Positions 15,001 to 27,000 of a DNA stretch of 59,663 nucleotides are shown here, one piece after another. Position numbers and translations under genes: made by a program. Location: assembly GCF_018274385.1 (NCBI RefSeq), contig NZ_JAAFYZ010000043.1, forward strand, positions 1 to 59,663. The letters are read 5' to 3'. The notes below the pieces were generated by a model. The model did not search any database and was not told the origin of the DNA. It saw nothing but the letters and a program-made list of their open reading frames with translations. The stretch is from Catenulispora pinistramenti (GTDB lineage: Bacteria > Actinomycetota > Actinomycetes > Streptomycetales > Catenulisporaceae). The stretch's first letter is position 1. Each line of letters opens with the position of its first letter.

Positions 15001-18000
15001 TACTCGTCGAGCAGGACCGGCCGGCGACGCAGGCGATGGTGCGGGCGTTCGTGGCCGCGGACGCGGCCGAGGTTCGGTTGCGCGAGTCGGGGCTGGACCC
15101 GGAGGTGCTGGCCGACGACCTGCTGGCGGTGGGGCGGGAACAGGCAGGCCTGCGGGCGGCGCCGGTGCTCTTCCGCGTCGGGTTCGGCGCCGGCGTGGAC
15201 GTGCTGGACGACGTCGCCACGGAAACACTCGCCGAGATGGCCCCGGTGCTGGCCCGTGCGATCGCGCGCTGGCACGGCCAAGGCGCGGAGGTCGTGCCGG
15301 CGGTCCACGTCCTGATCATCGGTGACGGGTCGTTGTCCGACACCAGGGCGTCGAACGTCCAGCAGGATCTGACCGACAGGATCGGGAGGTACCTCGGAGA
15401 GGTCCTGGACATCCGCTCGGCGTCGGTCTCGGTCGTGGTCGAGAGCGTTGTGCGGGCGGAGTCGGCTGTTGCCCCGGGCTTCGCCACGGTGCGTCTGAAC
15501 GAGGCGTCGGCGATCCTGGCCGCCGAGGCCGATCCCCAAGGGATGGAACGCAGGCGGCTGACCTTCCGGACCCGGATGCCCCGCGACGCGGCCGGGCTGC
15601 GCGCCGCTCTGGTCGGCGCCGACCGGGAATCCCTGCTGGCGATGCTCGCGACGATGCGCGACGAGGAGCGCCGGTGGTGGGCGGCCGATCACGAGCTGAT
15701 CGACGCCTTGGCCCGGACCCTGGAACCGGAGGTGTTCGCCGAGGCGGCCGCGGACCTGTTCACGGAGATGCCCCCGGGTGTCGAGAATCTGCAGGACGTG
15801 CGCCGTGGAGTGCGGCGCGTGGTCCGGATGCTGTTCGGCAACAAGCGCGTCGCCGCCGCGCTGCTGCTGCGCGAGACCCGCCTGGTCGTGGTGCCGCGCT
15901 CCGGCGACGTTCTGTCCATCGGCGAACTGGACGGTCGGTTGCCTGTCGCGCGGCCCTCTGCCGTGGCGACCACCTCGTTCCCTCCTGCGGCTCTGGTCGC
16001 GGCGGAGCATGTGACCGCCGGCCCGGGCTCGGCCCGGGTCCCGGACGGGGATCCGGTCGTCGTGCGCCAGTTGGCTCGCCACCTGATGGCGGTGCTCGAC
16101 GTCCTCCCAGGGGGTGTGGCGATCTTCCGCCGCGACCTCCACACGGCGTTCGAAGACCTCACGGCCGCGGACGAGGCCGAGGCCGTCAGGGTCGGGGCCT
16201 CGGCCCAGCTCACATCGCGCTGGCCCGACGGGCCGTTGTACGCGGTCCGCGAGGCGCAGAGCCCGCGCGGAAGCACGAGCAGCATGGACTATGAGGCCCT
16301 GATGGCGGCCTCTGATCACGGAGAGGACCAGCACAGCGGCACCAACAGCTCGGCGACTCACGTGGTGGCGTTCTTCGCGGCGGTCGTCGCGGCGTGGCTG
16401 GGGGTGAACGCCGGGCCCGACCCGCAGACCGGGCTGGAGCGGAACAACGGCGCCGACTGGGTGACCGCGAACCTCCCGACCCTGGCCGGGGCGCTGGAGT
16501 ACCTGGTTGGTCCGGGCCGGTCCGGGTCGGAGGGCGTACTGGCCGACCCCGTCCCCGACGCCGTGCCCGAAGTGCCGATGGTGTCCGGTGATCTGGCGCG
16601 GACCGCGGTCCCGGTCACCGGGTTCGGGCCCGTGCCGAGACGGCTCCCGGCGGAGGTCCTGACCACGGCGTTGGAGATGGCGAAGTCCGCCGAGATGCGG
16701 TGGCGCGGCTGGCGTCAGGACCCTGGTGTCTTCGCCGCCGTCCATGACGCGTTCCGCGAGACGCTGGAACTGGACTCCGGCGGTACCGACGGGGCGGCCG
16801 AAAGCCTGGTGCTGGAGGCGTGGATGCGCCTGCGCGCCGCCCGCTCGGAGGTGAGCGCCGGCGCGTCGGCGGCGGCGTATCTGGCTCTGGGCGCAGCCGA
16901 GGACGGGTTGCGTTCCCTGGGGTTGCACCCGCGGTATCTGAAGGCGCAGTTCGACGAGATCGAGGGTGCCGCGGAGGAGACCGTCGCGGCCGGCGAGGCG
17001 CCGGTGTACGTGGTGCCCGCCGCGAATCAGGACGAGCTGCACGTGAACCTCGGGGCCGCGGCGGCCGGCGTCGGGGAACAGGACGTGATCGGTGCGCTGC
17101 CCGAGATCGTGCCGGGACGGTTCGCCTATCGCGCGGCGGTGGAACCCGTTCGCGTCGGCTTCGCGGCCGGCCAGGCCACACTGGACGACTCCGCCCGGAA
17201 CGCGCTCGGCGACGCGGGTACGGTACTGGCTCTGGCCCTGGGGCACTGGCAGGGCCAGGGCGCTGAGGTCATGCCGGTGGTCCGCGCCGTGATCACGGGG
17301 GAGCCGTCTCTGGCCACCGCCAGGGCGGGGGAGATCCGTGCTGTCCTGGAGACCGCGCTCGCGGGGTCCTTGGAGTCCCTGAACGTCTCCGGACTCCAGG
17401 CTCCGGTGACGATCTCGTCGGCGGTGTCGCTGGACGATCCCGGAAGCGTCGTGGTCGAACTGGTCCAGGCCGAGGCGGTCTGGGCCGCGCTGGCCGATCC
17501 CTGGACGATGGCGGCTCGGCGGCTGACCTATCCGATGGCGGTGCCCCGGGACGTCGCCGGGCTGCGAGACCGGCTGCTCGCCGCGGATCAGGCTTCGCGG
17601 TTGCGGATCCTGATGGAGCTTCCGCTCCCGGAACTGCGCTGGGTGGCCACGGCTCCCAGGATCATCGAGGCCCTGTCGTCGGCGCTGACCGAGGAGGAGT
17701 TCGCGACGGTCGCGGGACTGGCGCTGGTGGAGGTGCCTGCCGGCGTCCAGGATCCGGAAGCGGTTCGTGAGCGCCTGGCAGAGTTCGTGGGCAGTGTGCT
17801 CACCAATCGTGTCGCGGCCAAGCTGTTGTCGTGGGGAGCACGCCTGGTCGTCGTGCCGGAATCCGGAAGCATCCGGTCGCTGGACTATTCGCAGGCCCGG
17901 TGGCTCGGCGTCGAGGAGTTGCCCGCAGCCGGTCTCTCCCACGCGGCGTTCCCCCCGGTGTCCATGATCCCGGAAGCCGGCCTCGCCGGTGCCTCGGATG

Positions 18001-21000
18001 CCGTGCGCGGGATCGCCTACCTCGTCTACTTCGCTCTCGATCCCGGCGAGCGCGCGCTGGTCGAGGACGTCGCCGCCGCGGTCTGGGCGGAGGATCGGGA
18101 GAACCTGTCGGCGCCCGGTCAAGGGCAGTTCTTCGTGGAGGCGGTCTCCGCGTGGCTGGAGCGGGAGAACGGGAACGGCTCTGTCGCCGACAGGTTCCCT
18201 CTGTTGGCCGCTCTTTTCCAAGGCCTGTTCGGCCCCCGCCGCTCGGGCGAGGTCACGGTGGAGCAGGTACGCGCGATCGAGGAGGCGTGGGCCGAAACGG
18301 ACCAGGCGGAGCAGATCACCCACCTGGTCCGCCTGGTGAACTTCGAGAGAAGGGTGCGGCAGCCCGGCGCGGAGGAGGTGCACTGGACGGACGTCGAGCC
18401 CTACACGCAGGGTCTCCTGGACAGGCTGCCGCACGCCAACCTCCCGCAGCTGGTGGAGTCGATCGTCGCGGAGATGCTGGGCGGGGGCCGGCCCGGGCGC
18501 GCTTCCGGCGCCGGCTGGGACACCGACTCGGCGCTCGACGACACGGCCGACCCCACCGAGGCGCCCGGCCAGACCAGCTCTGCCGGAGCGGCGGCCGGGC
18601 AGGCGGCGCGGGAGCAGGTGTGGCTGGTTTGGCGGGCCGCGCAGGACCGAGTGCGTGAAGCACGTGTCCTGATGGGCGAACTGGAACGGGGCGGGGCGGG
18701 CGTCGTGCCCGTGCCGCAGTGGCGGCAGGCGACGGAGGTGCTGCGCGAGTCGTTGACGGCGATGGCTGATGCCGGCGCGCGACTGCGGGCCTGGGATCAG
18801 AACCCTGAGGAGCATGTCGAAGCCCACACCGAGTTCCGCGCGAGGCTGGGCGAGCTGGCCGATGTCCCGGGGGTGGCGGACGCGTGGATTCTCTGGCGGG
18901 CCGCCCGGTCCGACACCGGTTCGGCGCAGGCTCTGGCCGCCGCCGAGACGCGGCTTCGGGAGTCGGGGCTGGATCCGGAGCTCCTGATGGACGACGAAGC
19001 GGCCGAGCGGGAGCAGGCTGCGTATCGTTCCGCCCTGACACCCGTCGGCATCCGCTATCCCCTCGGCAGAGCCGTGTTGGGCACTGAGGAGGAAAGGCTC
19101 GGACCGGCGGTGCGGAGCCTGGCGCGGGCCTTGGCGCACTGGCGGGCCCAGGGAGCGGTGGTCCTGCCCGCGGTCCACGTCACGATCGCCGGCGAATCCT
19201 CTCTCTTCCGCAGCCGGGAATCTGATATCAGGACCTTGCTGTACTTCCCGATCCGCCGGGTTCTCGAGGAACAGCTGAACGTGCCGTCGGTCCGCTTCAC
19301 CATCGTGGTCGAAGAAGCGTCGCGGGCGGAGTCCGCCGCCGTCCCGGGGCGGATGGTGATCCGGCTCGACGAGCGGGAGGCGGTGCGGGCCGTCCTGGCC
19401 GATCCGGAGGGCGCGCAGCGGCGGCGGCAGGCCCCGCCGATGCTGATGCCCGTGGGCGTGGCCCGGCTGCGCGACCGGCTGGCCGCCGCCGATGAGGCGT
19501 CCAGGACGGAACTGCTGGCCGGGCTTTCGGCGGCCGAGCTGCGCTGGCTGGCCGCCGACTTCAGGCTGATCGACTCCTGGTTCGCCCGGTTGGCGCCGCA
19601 GGAGTTCAGGGCGACGGCCGCGAGGATGCTCGTGGAGGGACCCGACGGGGTCCAGATACCGTCGGCCCTGCGTGCCAGAGCCGAACAGCTCGTGGCCCGC
19701 ACGCTCAGCAACGCCGCCGCCGCCGAACTGCTCCGGCGCGGAGCGCGGGTGAGGGTGGTGCCGGGCGGCACCGATGAAGTACGCACCGCCTCGGACTCGC
19801 CGGTGCTGGCCCTGATCAGGGAGGACCATCTCGTCGGCGCCCCGGGCCCGGACGGGCTCCCGGACGGGTACGCGCTCGCCGTGCACGAGATCATCCGGCT
19901 GGCGTACGGCACGCTCACCATCCTCGGCCCCCGCGGTCTCGGCCGACGCAGCGGGCGCGAGGTGATCAGAGACGTCACGCGCGCCTGCCTGGACGCGGAC
20001 ATCAGGCAACTGGCCGCCGGCGGAGCCATCGCGGACCTCGCGTCGCGCTGGCCGGACGGACCGTGGCGAGCGGTGCTCGGCGGCCCGCGCAACTCCTCGG
20101 CGCGCGGCGAATACCAGCTCTTCCTCGGTGCGGCCAGCGCGTGGACCGGGGTGAACGCCGGAACCGACCCGCATACCGGCCTTCAGCGGAACAACGGAAA
20201 CGACTGGGTGGCCGGGAACCTCCCTCGCCTGAGCGGACTGCTGTCTGCGCTGTTCGGCCCGGGCCGTCACGACGCCGAAGGACTCGTCGCCGACCCGGTC
20301 GACATCGGGCTGCCGGCCGACGACCCGGCAGACGACCCGGCCGGTGTGCCGCCGATGCCGGACCTGGCGGTTCGTGAGCAGGCGTGGCTGGATTGGCAGG
20401 AGGCGCGCGACGTCCTGCACGACGCCCGGGCCGTGGTGGACGATCTGGCGCGGCGCGAACCGCAGACGGACGGCATCGGGTCTGCGCCGGAGTGGGCCGC
20501 CGCGGTGAGACAACTGGCGGACGCCGTCAAGCTGGCGGACTACTTCGGGTCGCGGCTGCGAGCCATGGGACTGGACGACGAATCGCTGGCCGAGGCCTAC
20601 GCGAGGTTCCGCGGGACACTGGGCGGGCTGTCCGACGGGGCGGTCAGGAGCCGCTTGGACGCGTGGACCCGCTGGCGGGCGTCCCGGTTCGAGGTCCGCA
20701 CGTCGGAGACCACGCCGGGGAATGCCGGGCATGCGGAGGCGCTCGCGGCCCAGGAGGCTGCCGAGGTCCGGTTGCGCGGACTGGGAGTGGAGCCCCAGCC
20801 GGGGACGGACGACGTCATCAGGGCCGACCGGTTCCTCCGCGACGTGCACCGGGCGGCGATCGAGCACGGCTCCTTCGCGAACCGGTACGGGACCGGGGCG
20901 CCGGTAGTGGCCAGGCCGTCCGTCGTGGCGACGTCGAACCAGGCCGTCATCGACACCCTCGCCGAGCAGAGCAGGGCTCTGCGAGCCGCGCACGAGGACG

Positions 21001-24000
21001 CCCTCGCCAGGGGGTTCTTCGGCGGAGTGCGCCTGCCCGAGGCCGAGGCGCCGCGCCCGCGTGCCACTGGAATCGTTGTCGTCGATGCGCAGAACCCCGG
21101 CGAGGTGAATGCCCCGGCTGCCAGGGACCTGGCTTCTCCCCGCCTCGACGACGGCCCGTCCCGCAACCGCGGCGCCGGTACCTTCACCCTCCTCGACGAG
21201 CCGCCGTCTCCCGGCGACGACACCGTTCAGCGAGCCCTGGCGCTGATCGGTGGTGACCGGCCGGCCGACGTCAGGACGGCTGAGACCACTGAGATAAATG
21301 AGACCACTGAGATAACCGAGACCACGGTCGCGCCGCCGGCCCCGGCCGCCATGCCGCGCTGGAACGACCGGATCCAGGCCGAGTTCGACGCGGCGGACCG
21401 GGCGTTCCGTGCTCGGCTCAGGGCCGCGGAAATGGCGGAACGGGAGTTGCCGGTCGGCCAGTACGCGCGGCAGCTCGCCACAGGCCAGGAGCCTGACCTG
21501 CACGCGGTGCAGGACCAGCCGCGTCGGGCCCCGCGCACGTCTGGAGCAGAACGCGCCGCCGCCGCGGCAGTGCGGCGAGCCCGCGAGGCTGTCCCCGCAG
21601 AGGTGGGGACACGCGTCCTCACCCCCGAGGAGCGCTACTACATCATCGCCAACCGTCCCGCTCGTCCCGCCACCGCCGCCCTCGAAGCGACCGCGACCGC
21701 GCGCAGCGTCGTCGCACGCCAGCAGCGGGAGGAGAGGCTCGCGGCGGTGGTGACGGCCGCACTGCCACCCGGAGTGGCTGTCAGGAGTCGCCGGGACGTG
21801 CTGGTCTTGCACACCGGCGGCCAGCCGGTCGGGTCCACCGTGGTCTGGACCGAGACCGAGCCGGGGACGCTCACACTGCTCGTCGACCCCTCGGTCCGTG
21901 ATCTCGCGGTGGTCCGTGCGGCCGTCCAGGCGCTGGCCGGGCAGGACTTGCCGCTGGTGGTCCACTTCGCAGGCCTGGCCGGCCCGGCCACGGCCGAGGC
22001 CGCGCAGCGGCTCGCCGACGCGCTCCTGGCCGGGTTCCCGCAGCCCGCGGCCCTGGCCTTCGCGGCGGGCGGGATCACCGACATCGCGGGCGCCATCGCC
22101 CGCGACACGACCCGGCGCATCCGCGCCGTCAACCCCCTTCTGGAGGCTACCGCTCCGCGCCAAGCCATCGGCTACTTCTTCCATCCGTCCGACCGGCCGG
22201 TCCCCTTGTCGCCCCGGGAGTGGGCCCGGTTCCAGCAGTTGTCCGCCGGGCTCGCTCCCGGGTGGGCGGTGGCGGTCGGAGCCGGGGGCGACTCGGTCGT
22301 CCTGCACACCGGACCGACGCCGCGCCTGGCCCGCGCCGCGTGGGAGCACCGGCGACCCGGACGCCTCACGGTGATCGTCGACGAGACGATCGCCGTGGAC
22401 GCCGATGCCGCCGACGCGACCGAGTCCCTGGCCCGATTCCTGGCGGGGGTCCGGGACCAGGCCCCGATCTTCGTCGAGTTCGCCGGCGCGCGGGACCAGA
22501 TCACCCCCGACCGGGCCCAGCAGATCGCCGAGAGCCTGCGAGCCGGGGCCGGGCGGCCGGTCGTGGTCGTCCTGGACGCGGCCGTCCTGACCGAGCGCCC
22601 CGACGACGCGGCACCGGCGGTCGCACTGGCCGCCGACGGGACGGCGACACTGGCCGGGCTCGCCGCGCGCTTCGAGTTCCGCGCCGCGCTGGACGCGGTA
22701 GCGCCGTCCACGCCATGGGGCCTGCCCCGAGCGAACCAGCCTGGAGCCTTCCTGCTCGTCGACGACTGGATCCTGCGTCGCGACCGATCCGGGTACCGAT
22801 TCCATCCGGCGGGCGAGTCGGCCGCCGCCCCGCTCGATGCCCCGCTCGACGCAGTGCCGCCGGCCGCCGGCACCCCGATCCGGGTGATCGCCGACACCGG
22901 CCATCCGGAGCGGACCGTCCCGCTCGCGGTCCGCCTTCAGATCGGACTGCTCTTCGCCGAGGCCGTGCGCGAGGGCCGCGCCGTCATCGAGGACGGAACC
23001 GCCGCCCCGGCGCTCGCCGGACTCGTTGTCGACCCGCTGCCCGAGGAGGTGCTGCGGCCTTCCGACGTGCTGCGGGTGGCGGACATGCTCGGGGTCGCTG
23101 TCGCGGTGCCCGTGGCGGGGCTGGACTTCCTCCCGCAGCGCGGCGGCCGCGCGCTCGGGTTCGATGCGGACCGCGCCTTCACCCCGACCCCGATCCGCAT
23201 CGCCGAGGCGACACACGTCGTCGTCCTTCCCCGGGCTTTCGGCCCCCTGCCGTGGGCATCGGACGACCCGCAGATCGTGCCCCCGCGCGGCCGCACCGTG
23301 ACGGCTCCCGCAGTCGGCCGCCGCCCCGCCGAGCCCGTGCGCCAGCTCATCCTGGACAGATCTGGGAACAGGGTCCTGTTCACCGGAGAAGCCCCGCACG
23401 AGTCCGCAGTGGAGCTGGCCGCGGGCCGCTCGCGGTCCGGGCCGCTCACCATCGTCGTCGATTCCTCGGTGCGCAGCGTCGCGCAGATTCAGGCGGTCCT
23501 CGAAACCGTGCCCGAGTCGCGCTTGACCGATCTGCGCCTGCGCCTGGTGCCCGACGCGCGGCGGCTGACCCCGCAGGGCGCCGGCCTGCTCGCCGACCGG
23601 CTCTTCGGCGCCATCGGCGGCGAGCCGTCCCTCATCGTGCCCCTGGACACCTTCACCGCGCCGCCGCCGATGTCCGAACTCGCCGTGCCGCTCGACGGTG
23701 TGGGCCGTCCCACCTTCCCCGAGCTGGCGGTCGCGGTCGCGATCAGGCCGTCGCACAGCCCGGCGTCGCGGCCGGCGCGGCTCCAGGTGCCCGAGGGCTG
23801 GACCGCCGAGCAGACCCGGTTCGGTCTGGCCGTCCGCCCCGCCGACGCGCCGCCGATCGATGCCGGGGACGTGGCCGAGCGGCCCGAGCCCGGCCTGCGC
23901 CGGGTCGTCCTGTCCGCACCCGGGGTCGAGGTCCCGGCGGCGGTGCGGGAATGGCTCGACGACTTGCTGAGCGGACTCGAGCCCCAGACGCCCGTCGAAG

Positions 24001-27000
24001 TGGTCGATCTCTCGTCCCTGGCACCGCGTCCGCGGATCCCTGATCCGGCGGACCGATCCGGCGGCGACGGCGACGGCGGCGGAGCCCCGCCGCCCGGTCC
24101 CGACAGCGAACCCAACCCCTTCCTGTCGCTGCGCCTGACCGCTGAGCAGCTGACGGCGGTGGCGCTCGCCGACCACGTCGTGCTGGACCGGGTCGTGGAC
24201 GGCGACGGCTTCTTCGCCTCGCTTCTGGAGGCCGCCCACGAAACCATCGCGCCGCGTCTGAGCGCGGCCGGCCTGCCGGCGACGCCGACCGCGCTGCGCG
24301 CCTTGATCACCAACACGTTCATCGGCGACTACCGGCGGGACCCGGCGATGTTCGCGGCCTTCGGCATCGGGCCCGCCGAAGCCGAGCTGATCCGGACCGA
24401 CCTGCCGCGGCCGGGGCACTGGGACAGCCTGGTCGGAGACCTGGCTCTGCCGCTGGCCCTGCGTACTTTCGAAGACCTCGACATCGCCGTCGTCAACCCG
24501 GACGGGAGCATCAGCGCGCACGCCGCGACGCGGGCCCCGATCGTGTCGCTGGTCCGGCTTGAGGGCACCACGCCGGACGGCACGCCGGTCAGCGGCTACC
24601 TGCCGACGGCCCCGGCCGGCGCGACCGCGGTCGAGCTGGTGCCGGTCGGCGCGGGCTTCCACATCGACGGCCCGGTGGACGCCGAGGAGCAGCTGGCGGC
24701 GTCCCGGGAGCTGCCCCGGTTCGAGCGGTTCACGGTGGTGGCGGGGCAGTTCGACCCCACGGCCGGAGTGCTGCTCACGCGCGACGGCGGCCATCTGTCC
24801 CCCGAGCGGCTCGACGCCCTGCTGCGCGCCGCCGGCGTCGCCAACGATCGGCCGCTGGTCCTGGTGCTCTGCGGTGCGGCGTCCGGGGAGTACGGGTCCT
24901 TCGCCCAGACGCTGTCGCGGATACGCGCAGTGCGGGTGGTCGCGTCCGACACGATGGTGTGGGCGCTGCCCGACGGCCGGGTCCAGGCTGGAGCCCTCGC
25001 CTACGACCTCGCCGAGGTGCCCTTCGTTCGCCACGAGCCCGGCACGGTGGGCTGGCGGTCGTTCGACTACGGGAGCCCCGACCCGCGGCAGCTCGGGATC
25101 GACCTCGGCGACGCCATGCTCCGGCTGGAGCAGCAGTCTGCGGCCTCCTCGTCCGCACCCCGTGGACTGCTTCGCAAGGCGGTCCACTACCTGTCGACGC
25201 TGACGCAGGCCCGGCCCGCCCGCTTCGTCCAGCAGGTGCTGCGCCAAGGTGCTCACCTGACCCCCGCGCAGCGGCGGCGGTTCGAAGCGCTGAACGTGAG
25301 CCCGCTGGCGGTTCCCCAAGACAGCGCCAGCTTGTTCGCGTCCTTGGTCGCCGCGGCGGGACCGTACATCTGGACCCGCGTCCACCCGGCCCCGGTCCAT
25401 CCGGCGCCGGCGCCGGTCACCGCGTCCGACGTCCGCGACTTCGTCGGCCGCCACGCCGCCGGGCCGGACCGCGCGGCGACGCTCGCCGAACTCGGGATCG
25501 GCGCCGAGGCCGCCGCGGACCTCGCCGGCGCCATGGCGACCGAGCAGTTCTGGGCCGGTCCGCGCGGCGACGCGAACGCCGACTTCACGGTGCGGGCGGC
25601 GGCCGAAGCGCTCGACCTGCAGCTGCGGGTCGTGAACGAGGACGGCACCGAGCAGACGGTCGGTTCGGCCGCGCACCCCGAGGTGGTCCTGTGGCGCCAC
25701 CACACGGTTCCGGGCCGCTTCCTGGCGACCGTGCCGTCCGGCGGACGGCAGCTGGCCTCGGCCGCGCCGCCGCCCGGCGCGCCGATTCCGCAGCGGCTGA
25801 CCAGCACGGTCGTGGATCCGCTGACCGACGCGGTCACCGCGCGGATCAGCCCCGACCTGCTGCTGCGGCTGCGGGGCACGGGAACCCGCGTCCTGCCGGC
25901 CAGGGCCAGAGAGGACGCCGACTCCCTCACATCGCCCGCGTCGACCGCCGCACAGTTTTCCGAGACGGTACAGATTTCCGAGACGGTACAGATCTCCGAA
26001 GCGGTACAGGACGCCGGCGCGCTCGCGTACCAGTCCGCCTTGAACGAGTGGGCCGAAACCCGGATCCACGCCATCGCCCTGGTCGCGCAATTCCGGCACA
26101 TCGCCACGCTCGACAGCGGGCAGACGGCCCGCGCCGTCGCCGTGGCCGTGCCAGAGCTCGCCGACGCGCCCGGCGTGGCCGCGGCCGCGCAGGCGATGGC
26201 CGAAGCAGAGGTCTACCGGGCGGCGGTCGGCGACCCGGCGATGCGCCGGATCAACCTCGGCGCCCGTGTGCTCGCCGAGCGGATCCTCCGCGTCGCGGGC
26301 CTGGCCGACGCCTCGGACGCCGCCGCGATCGCGCGGACCTTCGCCAGGCACGAGACGGAGGTGGCGATCCTCGAACGCTTCGACGCCGAGGCGCCGAGTG
26401 CGGCGGCGACCGCGGCCGACGCTGTTTTCGACGCTCGTGACGCTTTGCTGCGTGCGCAGCAGCTCTACTCGGACGCGCAGCTGCGCCAGAGCCGGTTCCG
26501 GCGCCTGAGGCAGTCCCTGCCGTCGCCGCCGGCCGAGGACGCGCGCGTGGTCCAGGCGCGTGCGGCGGTGGCGGCGGCCCAGGCCGTCTACGACCGGGCG
26601 GCGGCCTCGATCGTCGCCCGCTTTGACGCGGCGGCCGCCCGGCAGACCGCCGAAACGCTGAGGGAACTGGCCGCCGCGCGCACGCGGGTCGACGCCGTGA
26701 TCGACGCCGGCCCGGAGCTCGACGAGCGGTACCTGGCCGCCCGGATCGGCGCCGTCCCGCAGCCCATGGACCCCGACCTCGACCTGCACGCCGACCCCGA
26801 GACCGTCGAGGTCGCCGAGGCGGCCCGGGACCGGGCCCGGCGCGTCGAACGCTACCGGGGCGGGGCCGGACAGGACCTGTTCGAGCTCACCGTCGACCAG
26901 GTGGCGGCGGTGCGCGCGGACGCGGACGGCCTCCTGCGGCAGGCCCGGAGCCGGCTGGCGACCGAGATCCAGCGGACCCGGGAACAGGTCCGCCGAACCC

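Larger units (their letters stand above)
5607..20270 (+). repeat. Seven OmpA-like + ATLF-like zincin modules within the giant protein
   Basis: Module spans in residues: R1 1869-2296, R2 2301-2728, R3 3351-3799, R4 4383-4839, R5 about 5047-5509, R6 5709-6082, R7 6341-6756. Each starts with YRAAxEPV and an OmpA-like stretch (GHWRGQGAxVxP, then a strand ending G-x-SL-A and an Arg). Next come a conserved ERRRLTYPMRMP segment, LLLRGTRLVVVP, SRWPDGPL, a FFA helix, and a TGLxRNNGNxWV motif ending in LFGPG. The last third resembles the C-terminal zincin of anthrax lethal factor, whose third zinc ligand sits in an E-F-F-A helix. The HExxH site is REMAL in R2, RELAR in R4, RQLAR in R5, HEIIR in R7, and unrecognisable in R1 and R6; only R3 keeps it. 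R6 is also shortened and lacks the TGLxRNNG loop. R1-R2 are directly adjacent; the rest are separated by helical linkers. Confidence 0.75.
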
